A stretch of DNA of 35,233 nucleotides, taken from IMG/VR virus record IMGVR_UViG_3300024518_000966, positions 1-35,233 of that record; one strand, given 5' to 3'. The notes below the pieces were generated by a model that was not told the DNA's origin, made no database searches, and worked only from the letters and a program-made list of their open reading frames with translations. Shown here one piece after another: positions 12,511 through 20,400 of this stretch (position 1 is its first letter; each line of letters opens with the position of its first letter). The stretch is from a virus. Both the position numbers and the translations under genes were made by a program.

Positions 12511-12752
12511 AGTTTAATATTGAGAAAGGCATACCCATGCCGACCACATCTGGCAAGCCAAGAAAATATGATTTGCCATTAGATGAAATGGAAGTAGAAG
12601 ACCATATAAAAATAGAACTACCAAAAACAAAGATAGAGGCAGAAAGAAAAATCCTTTCCAATTTTTGCTTGCGCCACACCTATAAGAATCCAAGTAAAAA
12701 GTTTTCAGTAAGAAAGCTTGAAGATGGGGTTGGTATTTGGAGAGTTAAATGA
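12507..12752 (+). CDS. Small conserved phage protein of the 'KGIPMP..KYPLDEMEVGD' type (81 aa)
   Basis: The start 'MKFNIEKGIPMP', then 'RKYDLPLDEMEVEDHIKI' and the end 'RKLEDGVGIWRVK', follow a pattern seen in many small phage proteins, sometimes listed as DUF7303. The function of that family is not established; the R..DG..WR end suggests a small DNA- or protein-binding fold. ATG 12507 is used, with GGAGA eight to ten bases upstream. Both ends overlap neighbours by ATGA, which indicates translational coupling. Confidence 0.65.
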   Translation: MKFNIEKGIPMPTTSGKPRKYDLPLDEMEVEDHIKIELPKTKIEAERKILSNFCLRHTYKNPSKKFSVRKLEDGVGIWRVK

Positions 12753-13000
12753 GGTTACTCGGTGTTGTCGTTTTATTAATGGGCATGATTATGTTCGCAA
12801 GCGGTTTAATATTTTTAGACTTAGCCTCTATGGTTCTCAAGGATGACCTCTTCACACTCAGTGTGTTGGGGTTTTTTAACAATATGTTCTCAATGCATAA
12901 ACCAACTGCAATGTTTCAGTCAACACTAAGTTTAATCTTCATTCTTATGGGGTGTTTTATAACTTTTGGTGGTGGCATTTTAATGAGGACAAAACGATGA
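12749..13000 (+). CDS. Two-span membrane protein (83 aa)
   Basis: There are two clear transmembrane segments, residues 2-25 (RLLGVVVLLMGMIMFASGLI) and about 56-78 (LSLIFILMGCFITFGGGIL). An amphipathic middle separates them and the tail is short and basic (MRTKR). It is an inner-membrane protein of unknown role; a holin would be unusual within a replication operon. It is coupled by ATGA to the genes on both sides. Confidence 0.6.
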   Translation: MRLLGVVVLLMGMIMFASGLIFLDLASMVLKDDLFTLSVLGFFNNMFSMHKPTAMFQSTLSLIFILMGCFITFGGGILMRTKR

Positions 13001-13914
13001 CTGTTTTCACGAATAAATATAATGCACCAATTGAGGTTGTAAGGAGTTTAACTAACGATCCCTACCACAAGGGTGAGGGAGTGGACATAAGTGCAACAGA
13101 GATGATCTCATCGCCTCGTATAAGGATGTTAAGAAAGAAGTATGCAGATGAGATGGTTGTTGATGTAAGTGAGCAGATTTGGTCACTACTTGGGCAGAGT
13201 GTTCATTCGATACTAGAAAGAGCAAATGAGAACGAAACCGATGTTAAAACTGAAGAACGAATGTTTGCCTCGGTAGGGGGTTGGAAAATAAGCGGTCAGT
13301 ATGATTCTCTTTCACTAGAAGACAAGATTCTTAGAGACTATAAGGTCACCTCAGTGTGGTCTGTGGTCAACGCAATGAAAGAAGGAAAGGAAGAGTGGGA
13401 ACAACAACTCAATACACTTGCATGGCTATATCAGGCTAACTATGGAGAGAAAATAAACTCACTAGAAATTATTGCAATCTGTAGAGACTGGAATAAAAGG
13501 CAATACCAAAGGAGTCATGATGGTTCTTACCCGCCATCTCCCTGTGCAACAATTCCAATCAAGCTATGGACAACAGAAGAACAAACAGACCATATATTTG
13601 AGCGTGTAAATCTGCATCAGAGTGTGCAAATGCTTTTTGAATCTTCTCGCACATTAGACCAAGAGATACTGCCAAAATGTACAGCTAAAGAACGATGGGC
13701 AAAGCCAACACAGTGGGCAGTAATGAAAAAGGGAAGGAAGTCTGCGGTCAAACTCTTTAGTGAACAGGTGGATGCAGAACTAAGAGTCGAATATGAGAAC
13801 AAAGAAAATAAAAGCAAGTTTCATGTGGTAGAACGCAAGGGTGAAAGCACAAGATGCGTGGGCAACTACTGCGGGGTCTCAAAGTTTTGTGACCAATTCA
13901 AAGAAGAAGATTAA
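12997..13914 (+). CDS. Cas4/RecB-like PD-(D/E)XK exonuclease with Cys cluster
   Basis: A 305-residue nuclease. The active-site strands are visible as GQYDSLSLEDKILRDYKVTS (residues about 99-118): the Asp of motif II and the D-x-K of motif III, followed by the motif Q..LAWLYQ near 135-145. Near the C-terminus three Cys (C-x4-C-x5-C, about residues 287-298) plus an upstream Cys (LPKC, about 228) resemble the iron-sulphur cluster of Cas4/AddB nucleases. It probably makes single-stranded tails for the annealing protein encoded two genes downstream. ATG 12997 overlaps the preceding stop and has GAGGA upstream; the frame opens earlier, at 12952, inside the preceding gene. Confidence 0.75.
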   Translation: MTVFTNKYNAPIEVVRSLTNDPYHKGEGVDISATEMISSPRIRMLRKKYADEMVVDVSEQIWSLLGQSVHSILERANENETDVKTEERMFASVGGWKISGQYDSLSLEDKILRDYKVTSVWSVVNAMKEGKEEWEQQLNTLAWLYQANYGEKINSLEIIAICRDWNKRQYQRSHDGSYPPSPCATIPIKLWTTEEQTDHIFERVNLHQSVQMLFESSRTLDQEILPKCTAKERWAKPTQWAVMKKGRKSAVKLFSEQVDAELRVEYENKENKSKFHVVERKGESTRCVGNYCGVSKFCDQFKEED

Positions 13915-13928
13915 TGAAGGAGAAAAAT

Positions 13929-14264
13929 ATGGAAAAATTTTATGTGGTGCAAACCAAATGTCTAGATGGGGAAAAAGAATATGGTGATATTTTTTGTGTA
14001 AAGGGAGAGAACATCGATCAAGTGAATGATAATTATCTGAACCGAGCAATATTATATTTTAATTACAACGCAAAATATCAATGGGGAGATGATGAACCCG
14101 ATACCTATACAGATGATCACACTAGAGCGTGTTGGGTTGCAAATGTAGAAGAGATTTGTGAAATCGAACATGAGATTCTAGAAAAGCATGTCGGATCATT
14201 TATATATTCAAAAGAAATAGAGAGATTTTTTAAAGAGTTAATACAACAAAAGGAAAGCCAATGA
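13929..14264 (+). CDS. Unknown phage protein (111 aa)
   Basis: No family is recognised. It is acidic and aromatic, beginning with strand-like FYVVQTKCLDGEKEYGDIF and ending in a long helix (EIEHEILEKHVGSFIYSKEIERFFKELIQQ). AAGGAG (13917-13922) places the start at ATG 13929; the in-frame ATG at 13914 overlaps that site. Its stop overlaps the start of the annealing protein (ATGA). The position between a resection nuclease and an annealing protein hints at a recombination accessory. Confidence 0.6.
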   Translation: MEKFYVVQTKCLDGEKEYGDIFCVKGENIDQVNDNYLNRAILYFNYNAKYQWGDDEPDTYTDDHTRACWVANVEEICEIEHEILEKHVGSFIYSKEIERFFKELIQQKESQ

Positions 14265-14971
14265 AAAAGAAAGAAGACCAATTAATATCGGCAGTAAATG
14301 CCATGTCACAACTTGATGACAAGAACAAGGTCAACATCAAGGGCAAACTCTATGCAGAGGTGCATACGAGAGTACAAGCCTTCAGACAGGCATACGGAGA
14401 GGATGGTAAGATTCTTACTAACATCCATGTAGCTGATGAGGATAGAGTTTTAGCAGAAACCACAATCCATGTCATAGTCGATGGCACTTGGAGAAAAATT
14501 GCTAATGACTTCGCTGAAGAGTATCGGGGTGTTGGCATGGTTAACAAGACCAGTGCCTTAGAGAATTGCATTACATCTTCTATAGGAAGGGCATTGTCTG
14601 CTTGTGGTTTATCGGGTGGAAACTATGCCTCATTTGAGGAAGTCGATCATGCGATGAATGGGAAAGCAGAAAGCAAACCAGTCAAAAAGAAAGCTAAGAA
14701 GGAAAGCAAAGAATTAAATAAGCTATCTGATGCTGATGAGATAACAACAGCAGAACAAGCAAAACTTTTTTCTGAGGGGTTTATCAAATATTCTGTTTTC
14801 CATGATAGCAACATAGAATCTTTTACTGATTGGTATAAAAAGAACTTTGCATCGATAAGAAAACTACAGGAGATTGATCCCGAAACGCGAGAAGAATTCG
14901 ATGCTAAAGTAATAGAACTCACTGATAAAATAAAACAAAAACAACAAACTACAGAGGTACAAAATGACTAA
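14261..14971 (+). CDS. Single-strand DNA annealing protein (Erf/RAD52-like)
   Basis: A 236-residue protein. Residues about 88-125 carry 'VNKTSALENCITSSIGRALSACGLSGG' followed by 'YASFEEVDHA'. This is the signature of phage annealing proteins in which a TSALE..TS..GRAL helix packs against the core. The N-terminal domain (about 20-80) is mixed alpha-beta. From about residue 135 a Lys-rich linker leads to a helical C-terminal domain. It would anneal complementary single strands for recombination-dependent replication or repair. The Cas4-like nuclease upstream and an SSB immediately downstream (8-base overlap) complete a normal phage recombination set. Confidence 0.7.
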   Translation: MKKKEDQLISAVNAMSQLDDKNKVNIKGKLYAEVHTRVQAFRQAYGEDGKILTNIHVADEDRVLAETTIHVIVDGTWRKIANDFAEEYRGVGMVNKTSALENCITSSIGRALSACGLSGGNYASFEEVDHAMNGKAESKPVKKKAKKESKELNKLSDADEITTAEQAKLFSEGFIKYSVFHDSNIESFTDWYKKNFASIRKLQEIDPETREEFDAKVIELTDKIKQKQQTTEVQND

Positions 14972-15293
14972 TAATTTTACTCCGCCTAAAGAAAATACAG
15001 GCAATGTTTATAAAAACAGGTACAAGGATAATGATAGAAAACCAGATTGGACAGGCAAGATTGAAGTGTCCAAAGATTTTCTTAAAGACTTGGTAATGAA
15101 AGTTAAAAGCGGTGAAGAGGCTGTGATCGAAATAGCACAATGGAATCGTATAGCTAAGAACACAGGGAATCCATATATGTATACGACACTTGCAGAACCT
15201 TGGAAGAAAAAAGAAGTGGCTATGCAAGCAGAAGAGCCACAAACTATAACTGAAGAAATAGAGGAGTTTGACGAAGATGATATCCCCTTCTAG
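14964..15293 (+). CDS. ssb: Single-stranded DNA-binding protein
   Basis: A 109-residue protein. The N-terminal half (GNVYKNRYKDNDRKPDWTG, then a strand IEVSKDFL) follows a common phage SSB pattern. The last nine residues, EFDEDDIPF, closely match the acidic tip of bacterial SSB (DFDDDIPF), which docks host replication and repair proteins. It coats single-stranded DNA during replication and works with the annealing protein just upstream. It overlaps that gene by 8 bases, and the next gene begins inside its last codons. Confidence 0.75.
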   Translation: MTNNFTPPKENTGNVYKNRYKDNDRKPDWTGKIEVSKDFLKDLVMKVKSGEEAVIEIAQWNRIAKNTGNPYMYTTLAEPWKKKEVAMQAEEPQTITEEIEEFDEDDIPF

Positions 15294-15513
15294 AGTACCT
15301 ATATATGGCAAAGAACTCATACAAGAACTAGAAGAGAACATTGATGAAAACCTTCTATGGAATATTATGAGAGACACAAACGAAGTGTTAAATGGCATTG
15401 AACACATAGCTGAAAGACAGCAAAGACCTGTTGGTGAATTGCTGATTTGGTATATGTCTTATGTTTCCGAAATGCAAAAACACTTTGAAGAAGATGGCGA
15501 AAGAACTCATTAA
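15277..15513 (+). CDS. Unknown phage protein (78 aa)
   Basis: No family is recognised. It is an acidic, mostly helical protein (GKELIQELEENIDENLLWNI; GELLIWYMSYVSEMQKHFEE). ATG 15277 lies within the last codons of ssb, 10 bases after GAGGAG, so it is translated by coupling. It overlaps the following DUF3310 gene by 20 bases. Confidence 0.6.
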   Translation: MISPSRVPIYGKELIQELEENIDENLLWNIMRDTNEVLNGIEHIAERQQRPVGELLIWYMSYVSEMQKHFEEDGERTH

Positions 15514-15760
15514 GATGAAGAGAAAAAAAGAATGGGAGAGGGGAGATAGTATCAATCCCTCCCATTACAAAGATACAGAGATAGAGTTTATTGACTATGC
15601 TAAAGCGTCTATGAGTAAAGAAAGGTTTGAAGGATTTTTAGAGGGCAATATAAAGAAGTACATGCACAGGTGGTCTACTAAAAATGAAAATGGGTTGGAA
15701 TGTCTTATGAAAGCCGAGTGGTATATGAAAAAATTAATTAACGAGGTGTCAGATGAGTGA
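15494..15760 (+). CDS. DUF3310 protein
   Basis: The DUF3310 signature is clear: NPSHYKDTEIEFIDYA (residues about 21-36), FEGFLEGNIKKYMHRW (about 44-59) and ECLMKAEWYMKKLI near the end. These proteins of about 90 residues are frequent in phages and are often labelled as nucleotide-kinase-like, but their biochemical role is not proven. ATG 15494 is the best start available; no strong ribosome site is seen, which fits translation by overlap with the previous gene. It overlaps the following gene by 8 bases. Confidence 0.75.
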   Translation: MAKELIKMKRKKEWERGDSINPSHYKDTEIEFIDYAKASMSKERFEGFLEGNIKKYMHRWSTKNENGLECLMKAEWYMKKLINEVSDE

Positions 15761-15989
15761 TTATAATCCTAAGAAAGTGTGGGATAAGATTATCAGAAAA
15801 CAAAAGAAAGCCTTCAGAAGTGAAAGTGAATACTGGCGAAGAATGGCAAATGCTCTCAGGAAAAGAAACATTAGGAACAGGGAAAAAGTAAAATCCCTAC
15901 AACTCAAGGTTGCCGAACAAGATATGTACATAGAAAAACTAGAGTTAAAGATAGAGCAACTAAACAATCCCAGCATAAGGTTGCTATGA
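15753..15989 (+). CDS. Coiled-coil phage protein (78 aa)
   Basis: Basic helical N-terminus (KKVWDKIIRKQKKAFRSESE) and a heptad-like coiled coil over residues about 40-72 (VKSLQLKVAEQDMYIEKLEL). No family is recognised. It is reminiscent of small phage coiled-coil DNA-associated proteins. GAGGTG lies before ATG 15753, and the stop overlaps the Ref-like gene by ATGA. Confidence 0.6.
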   Translation: MSDYNPKKVWDKIIRKQKKAFRSESEYWRRMANALRKRNIRNREKVKSLQLKVAEQDMYIEKLELKIEQLNNPSIRLL

Positions 15990-16318
15990 AAGGAAGAGAG
16001 GCAACCGAAGACGAACAGATTTATATGTCTAAGGTAGCACAACTCTCTTGCATCGTCTGTGCCAATCAAGGCAAAGAGAACAGAAGGGTAGAGATTCATC
16101 ATGTCAATGGCAAGACCAGAGAGAACGCACATTTCGATATACTCCCCTTATGCTACGAGCATCATCGTCAAGGCAACGCAGAAGAACCCATAAGCAGACA
16201 TCCTTATAAAAAGAGATTCGTCACTGCCTATGGAGCAGAGGAAGAACTAATCAAACAAGTCAGAACAAAGGTTGAGTATCAAGATTTCCTTGAGGAGTTA
16301 GATGAATGTCCGTTTTAA
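15986..16318 (+). CDS. Ref-like HNH recombination nuclease
   Basis: The 110-residue protein shows CIVCANQG (residues about 19-26), then EIHHVNGK, then LPLCYEHHRQG. This is the Cys/His layout of the phage P1 Ref (recombination enhancement) family, an HNH-type metal-dependent nuclease that cuts RecA-bound or displaced DNA. The length fits Ref without its N-terminal extension. It sits in the recombination operon with an SSB and an annealing protein. The stop at 16318 is followed by a 78-base gap with an AT element, the first sizeable gap in this operon. Confidence 0.7.
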   Translation: MKGREATEDEQIYMSKVAQLSCIVCANQGKENRRVEIHHVNGKTRENAHFDILPLCYEHHRQGNAEEPISRHPYKKRFVTAYGAEEELIKQVRTKVEYQDFLEELDECPF

Positions 16319-16353
16319 TAATACTGCTGTTGGCGTATTTTGAAGCAAAATTG

Positions 16354-16375
16354 AATATTTTTTACCAGTATATAA
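16354..16375 (+). promoter_or_regulatory. AT element, copy 5, with TATAAT box
   Basis: AATATTTTTTACCAGTAT (16354-16371) has two more T residues than the other copies. It runs into TATAAT (16370-16375), which would start transcription about 15 bases before the gene at 16397. No good -35 box lies at 17 bp, so a promoter here would need an activator or an unusual sigma contact. Confidence 0.5.
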
Positions 16376-16396
16376 TTTAAGTGATTAGGAGAATTT

Positions 16397-16741
16397 ATGA
16401 GACCAAGTAGTGCAAAAGCCAAAGGTAGAAAGCTACAAAAATGGTTTACAGAAACACTAATACAGCAGTTGGGATTAGACGAAGAAGACCTAGAATCTAG
16501 ACCGATGGGTTCTCAAGGTGAAGACATTATCATGGGGAAACAATCAAGAGAGAAGTTTCCATACAGCATTGAATGCAAGAACCAAGAGCGAGTTAATGTA
16601 TGGACATCCTATGAGCAAGCAAAGGAAAACTGTAAGGGTTATGAACCATTGGTTGTAATTAAAAGAAACAGAACCAAGCCATTGGTCTTGGTTGATGCTG
16701 AACATTTTGTAAATTTATTTAAGGAGAAAGAGAATGAGTGA
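16397..16741 (+). CDS. PD-(D/E)XK nuclease (resolvase-like, 114 aa)
   Basis: Residues about 31-60 contain 'LESRPMGSQGEDIIM' and then 'PYSIECKNQE', the E..D..(E)-x-K arrangement of small PD-(D/E)XK endonucleases related to archaeal-type Holliday junction resolvases. The basic N-terminus (SSAKAKGRKLQKWF) fits DNA binding. It may resolve recombination branches before packaging. AGGAG lies 6 bases before ATG 16397. It overlaps the small zinc-ribbon gene by 8 bases. Confidence 0.7.
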   Translation: MRPSSAKAKGRKLQKWFTETLIQQLGLDEEDLESRPMGSQGEDIIMGKQSREKFPYSIECKNQERVNVWTSYEQAKENCKGYEPLVVIKRNRTKPLVLVDAEHFVNLFKEKENE

Positions 16742-16910
16742 AGAACTATTGGATGAGTTTGAACACATTATGAGAATGGATAAAGAGATAGAAGTAATCT
16801 GTCCTGAGCATGGTTCATTTTTTGTAACACCGAATAATCATTTGGGTTACAACAAAGAGAAAATAGCCTATGGATGTCCAAATTGTGACAAAGATATACT
16901 ATTAAATTAG
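16734..16910 (+). CDS. Tiny zinc-ribbon protein (58 aa)
   Basis: The frame runs ATG 16734 to TAG 16910, with AAGGAG upstream and an 8-base overlap with the nuclease gene. A helical acidic N-terminus leads into ICPEHGSF (about residue 22-29) and GCPNCDKD (about 47-54). This is the C-x2-H..C-x2-C ribbon often found in short phage proteins or fused to phage endonucleases. It may be a DNA-binding accessory of the preceding nuclease; this is inferred from the overlap. Confidence 0.65.
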   Translation: MSEELLDEFEHIMRMDKEIEVICPEHGSFFVTPNNHLGYNKEKIAYGCPNCDKDILLN

Positions 16911-16960
16911 TACCTATTGCTACATTACACGCGCCTGTGGTTGTCCACTGGGACAAAGAT

Positions 16961-16977
16961 AAATATTTTACTGGTAT
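16961..16977 (+). repeat. AT element AAATATTTTACTGGTAT, copy 6
   Basis: The copy lies 26 bases before the ATG at 17003, in the spacer that follows the zinc-ribbon gene. Confidence 0.6.
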
Positions 16978-17002
16978 TGAATTTACGGGAGACAGAAGAA
17001 GA

Positions 17003-17350
17003 ATGAGTTATTTAGAATCAACAGACATACTGACCAAAAGTCTAAAAAAATCCTTACATGAAAGGAAGGTAAAGTGGTGGGGGTGGCACAAGAAAAACCC
17101 TCTGGTTTACGAACTGTTTGAGAAGTACACTTTCGATGCAATAGAAAGCGGTAGAAAGCACTACTCGCATTGGGCGATTATTAATAGGATAAGGTGGGAT
17201 CGTGAGATAGAGACACAGGGAAGTGACTTTAAGATTTCAAATGATTACATAGGATTCTATGCAAGGTTGTTTCATGCACAGCATCCTGAGCATGATGGTT
17301 TCTTTAGACTAAAGCAGTTAAAAGAAGAAGCTTTGATGGAAAGCCTATAA
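17003..17350 (+). CDS. Conserved phage protein of unknown function (115 aa)
   Basis: The pattern 'NPLVYELFEKYTFDAIESGRKHYSHWAIINRIRWD' followed by 'FKISNDYIGFYARLFHAQHPEHDGFF' is one I associate with small phage proteins near replication and packaging genes, with no assigned function. It is rich in Trp, His and Tyr and probably a compact helical fold. ATG 17003 is chosen because GGGAG precedes it. The longer frame from a GTG at 16937 would read through the AT element. It is the last gene of the rightward operon and faces the end of the virion operon. Confidence 0.65.
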   Translation: MSYLESTDILTKSLKKSLHERKVKWWGWHKKNPLVYELFEKYTFDAIESGRKHYSHWAIINRIRWDREIETQGSDFKISNDYIGFYARLFHAQHPEHDGFFRLKQLKEEALMESL

Positions 17351-17355
17351 ATTAT

Positions 17356-17372
17356 ATACTAGTAAAATATTT
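17356..17372 (-). repeat. AT element, copy 7, between convergent operons
   Basis: ATACTAGTAAAATATTT on the + strand, preceded by AATTAT. It lies in the 61-base gap between the rightward operon (stop at 17350) and the leftward virion operon (stop at 17412), where no strong hairpin terminator is visible. Confidence 0.6.
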
Positions 17373-17411
17373 TGATTGAGCTGCGTAAGCGTCAAATTCT
17401 GTCGTCTGTCG

Positions 17412-20400
17412 CTAGTTAAAAAATCTAACAGGTAATTCAGACTGCTCTCTTAACTCAGGAACATATGCAAGCCTTTTTGATTTTTGTAACTGCATTTGTT
17501 GAATCATTTCTTTTTTAACACTAGGACTCAAATCTGAGTTGAGGATTCTATCTCGTCTGTCTCTCCAACTTACTAACCAACGATTTAATGCTAGAACTTG
17601 TGACCTTGTTTTTGCAATTCCTTTTCTGTTTGCCATTAATGCCTTAGCCTCTTTAATTCTGTTCTGCTTTTTCAAAGCGGATAATGTTTGCACATACATA
17701 TTGCTTTCTTTTCTTAGGTCATAGAACTGTTGTTCTAACCCTCTGCCAAATTCAGTCTGAGTAAAAAATCTTTTTAACACAGGCATTTGATCTATTCTTG
17801 GAGATAAGAAATCTCTATCGGTAACTTGCCTGAGCGTTGCATCTATCATCGTTAATAAATAACCACCTAGAGTGCCTCCATACCCTTTCATAATGTATTC
17901 CAGTTTAATAGGGGATATGTTTAGCTGTTCACCGACAAGCCTTGCTAATTCGTTAGTGCTATAACGAGATTGTGCTGATGGTTCTAGACCTTCTCTCATG
18001 TAATAAGGAATGATTTCAGAGCCTGTATAGGTAGACCTATTGTTGACCACCTCTACAATGGGTTTAATTGCTTGAAAGCCCAATGGGTCAATTTTAAGAG
18101 TATTTTTTGCTTGTCTTCTATAACTTTTAACCAAGTCAGGCAAGTCTCCTCCCATCATTACATCAATAAACCTTTCAGGAATAACTTTAAATATTGTGCC
18201 AACCTCAAAAGGTATGGGGATTTTGAGTGCGGGGATTCCTTTCCCAAGTGGAATAACCCAATTATCATCCCTCTCTTCTACAGAAATTTTTTGATATTCC
18301 TCATCGTCACTGACCAAAGCATAGTATATTGCTGTCAAAAACATAAGCATTCCACCACGAGTCAGCATCTTCATTTGTATCTGTCTTGCTATTTCTGATG
18401 ATGTTCCTTCAAGCTGACTACTAACTGCTGAATATTGACCAATTCCACCCCTATAAAGCAAATCAAGACCCTGTATCCTTGCATTTAGAAATGGGATAGC
18501 GGCAGTGATAACTCTGAACAATGGGTCTGCGCCACGCCTACTAAAGTTGATGATCTCTAAAGCTTGATATGCAGCCTCTCTTTGACTGCCTGTTTGTTGA
18601 TAGATAACATCATAAACACCTTTACGAGTAGCACCATCAGACTTTCCTGTTTGTTCACCAAGATAATCCCATACCTTTAAGAATTGATCTTTGGCATTCA
18701 TTGATCCATCAACACCAATACCCTGTTTTCTCATTTCTTTTTGAATAAACTTAACAATATCCATTTCATCGTTTGAGAAATCATATCCACCCAAAACTCC
18801 CCATCTTTCTAATTCAGTAAAGTCTGCGTTAAAGTTTTTAAATGTATCTATAAATGGCTTAAAGTCTGCACCACTTGTCACAAAAGCTGACATTGTGTCA
18901 CGCATCATATTAACCAACATAAATCCGGGATCACGAGTCACCATATCTCTAAGGAAACTTGCAGGCATAGCCAAGAACTTCATTATTCCACTCAGGTCAT
19001 TCATGCCTAATGCTTGCAGTCCATGAATAATTTCTGGATCAGCAACTCTATAAAAAAGTCTTTCGCCATTTATATAAACAGGAATAACATTGATGCCTTT
19101 AGCCTCATTCATATCTGTAATTAATTCTGCCATTCCTGCTGCTTCAAATGTAGTCAGCATTTTTGCTAAACCAGAATTTTTCATGGCTGCCGCTACAATT
19201 GATAGAGCATTTCTTGATATTGCCTCAAGTGGTGCAGGCTCTATTGCTGACTCACTACCTTTAATCTTTATACCCAATGGATTTCCTGCAATAAATCCCC
19301 CTGCAATTTTCGGACCACCGATTGTATCGTCTTGCATTTTTCTATAGAAAGGATAGTAATCTGCATTATCTTTCCATATTTGAGCAGTACCTCTTGTGTC
19401 TAAACCTAGCATTTCAGCTACTTCTATAAGTTGATCATAAGCCAAATTAGACAAACCACTTCTTGTAAAGTCTGTACTTGTATCAAGAATCATAGATATT
19501 AATTCTTTTTCACTCTTGGTTTCACTTAGGATTCCCATTTCAACAGCATAATCAATAAGTGCATTATTCCATTCTTGATAATTATTATATACTTCAACAA
19601 CCTCTGGATACTGTGCTTCTATTTCTTTTGCTTTATCTACTACTTCTTGTGTTACAGGTGTTGGTATTCCGTTTGCATCTAACCTAGTTCCTCTTTGAGC
19701 AATGGCATAAATTTTAAACAAAGATTCTAAATCAATTTTTGCATTTTTATAAAGAGGTGCAAATATTTCTAATAACCCTCCTTTAGCAAAATCTGCAACA
19801 TAAGTGCCACCCTCTTTAATTGTTGGCACTCCAAGCTTAACCATACCTGAAAAAATTCCTCTCACTCTTTCAGAAAATCTAAGGTCTGCCATTGCATTAG
19901 TATCTATTGAGTTTAAAAGAATCTTAGCTTTCTCGCTTTTTTCTCCAGCCTCAAGTAGTTTTTTCTCTACCAAACTTAATTTATCAATTAATGCAACTCT
20001 AGCGTTTTGAAAAAATGTACTTGCTGTTTCTTTTGTTTCAGCCCAATCAATCATGCTTGAACCAAAGTCTTTATCTAAAGCATTTACACCTCCGACATCT
20101 TCAGCAGCTTGTTCAAAACCTGCTGGTGTTTTTGATTGAGTTCTCCTGTCTGTTGGAACATCTCTATTAACTTGATCTAGTATGTTATCAATAGATTTAC
20201 CTTCAGCCATTTGAAATGCTACAGCTATAGCCATAGGATCAGCTTTTGTATTAATTCTAGGTATGTGGTTACGAGAACCTTGTTCTGCTTTACGAACAGC
20301 CCTTGCTTGCCATTCTTCTGGAGAAACTCTTCCGAGTATGCCTTGGTCGTTTAACTGTCCATATAAGGCTGATCGCCTACTATAAATAGGCAGTTCACTT

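Noticed and set aside
14428-14460. CTGATGAG followed by GAAAC within the annealing-protein gene
   Set aside because: The bases between cannot form a stem II and the site is inside a well-supported coding sequence.
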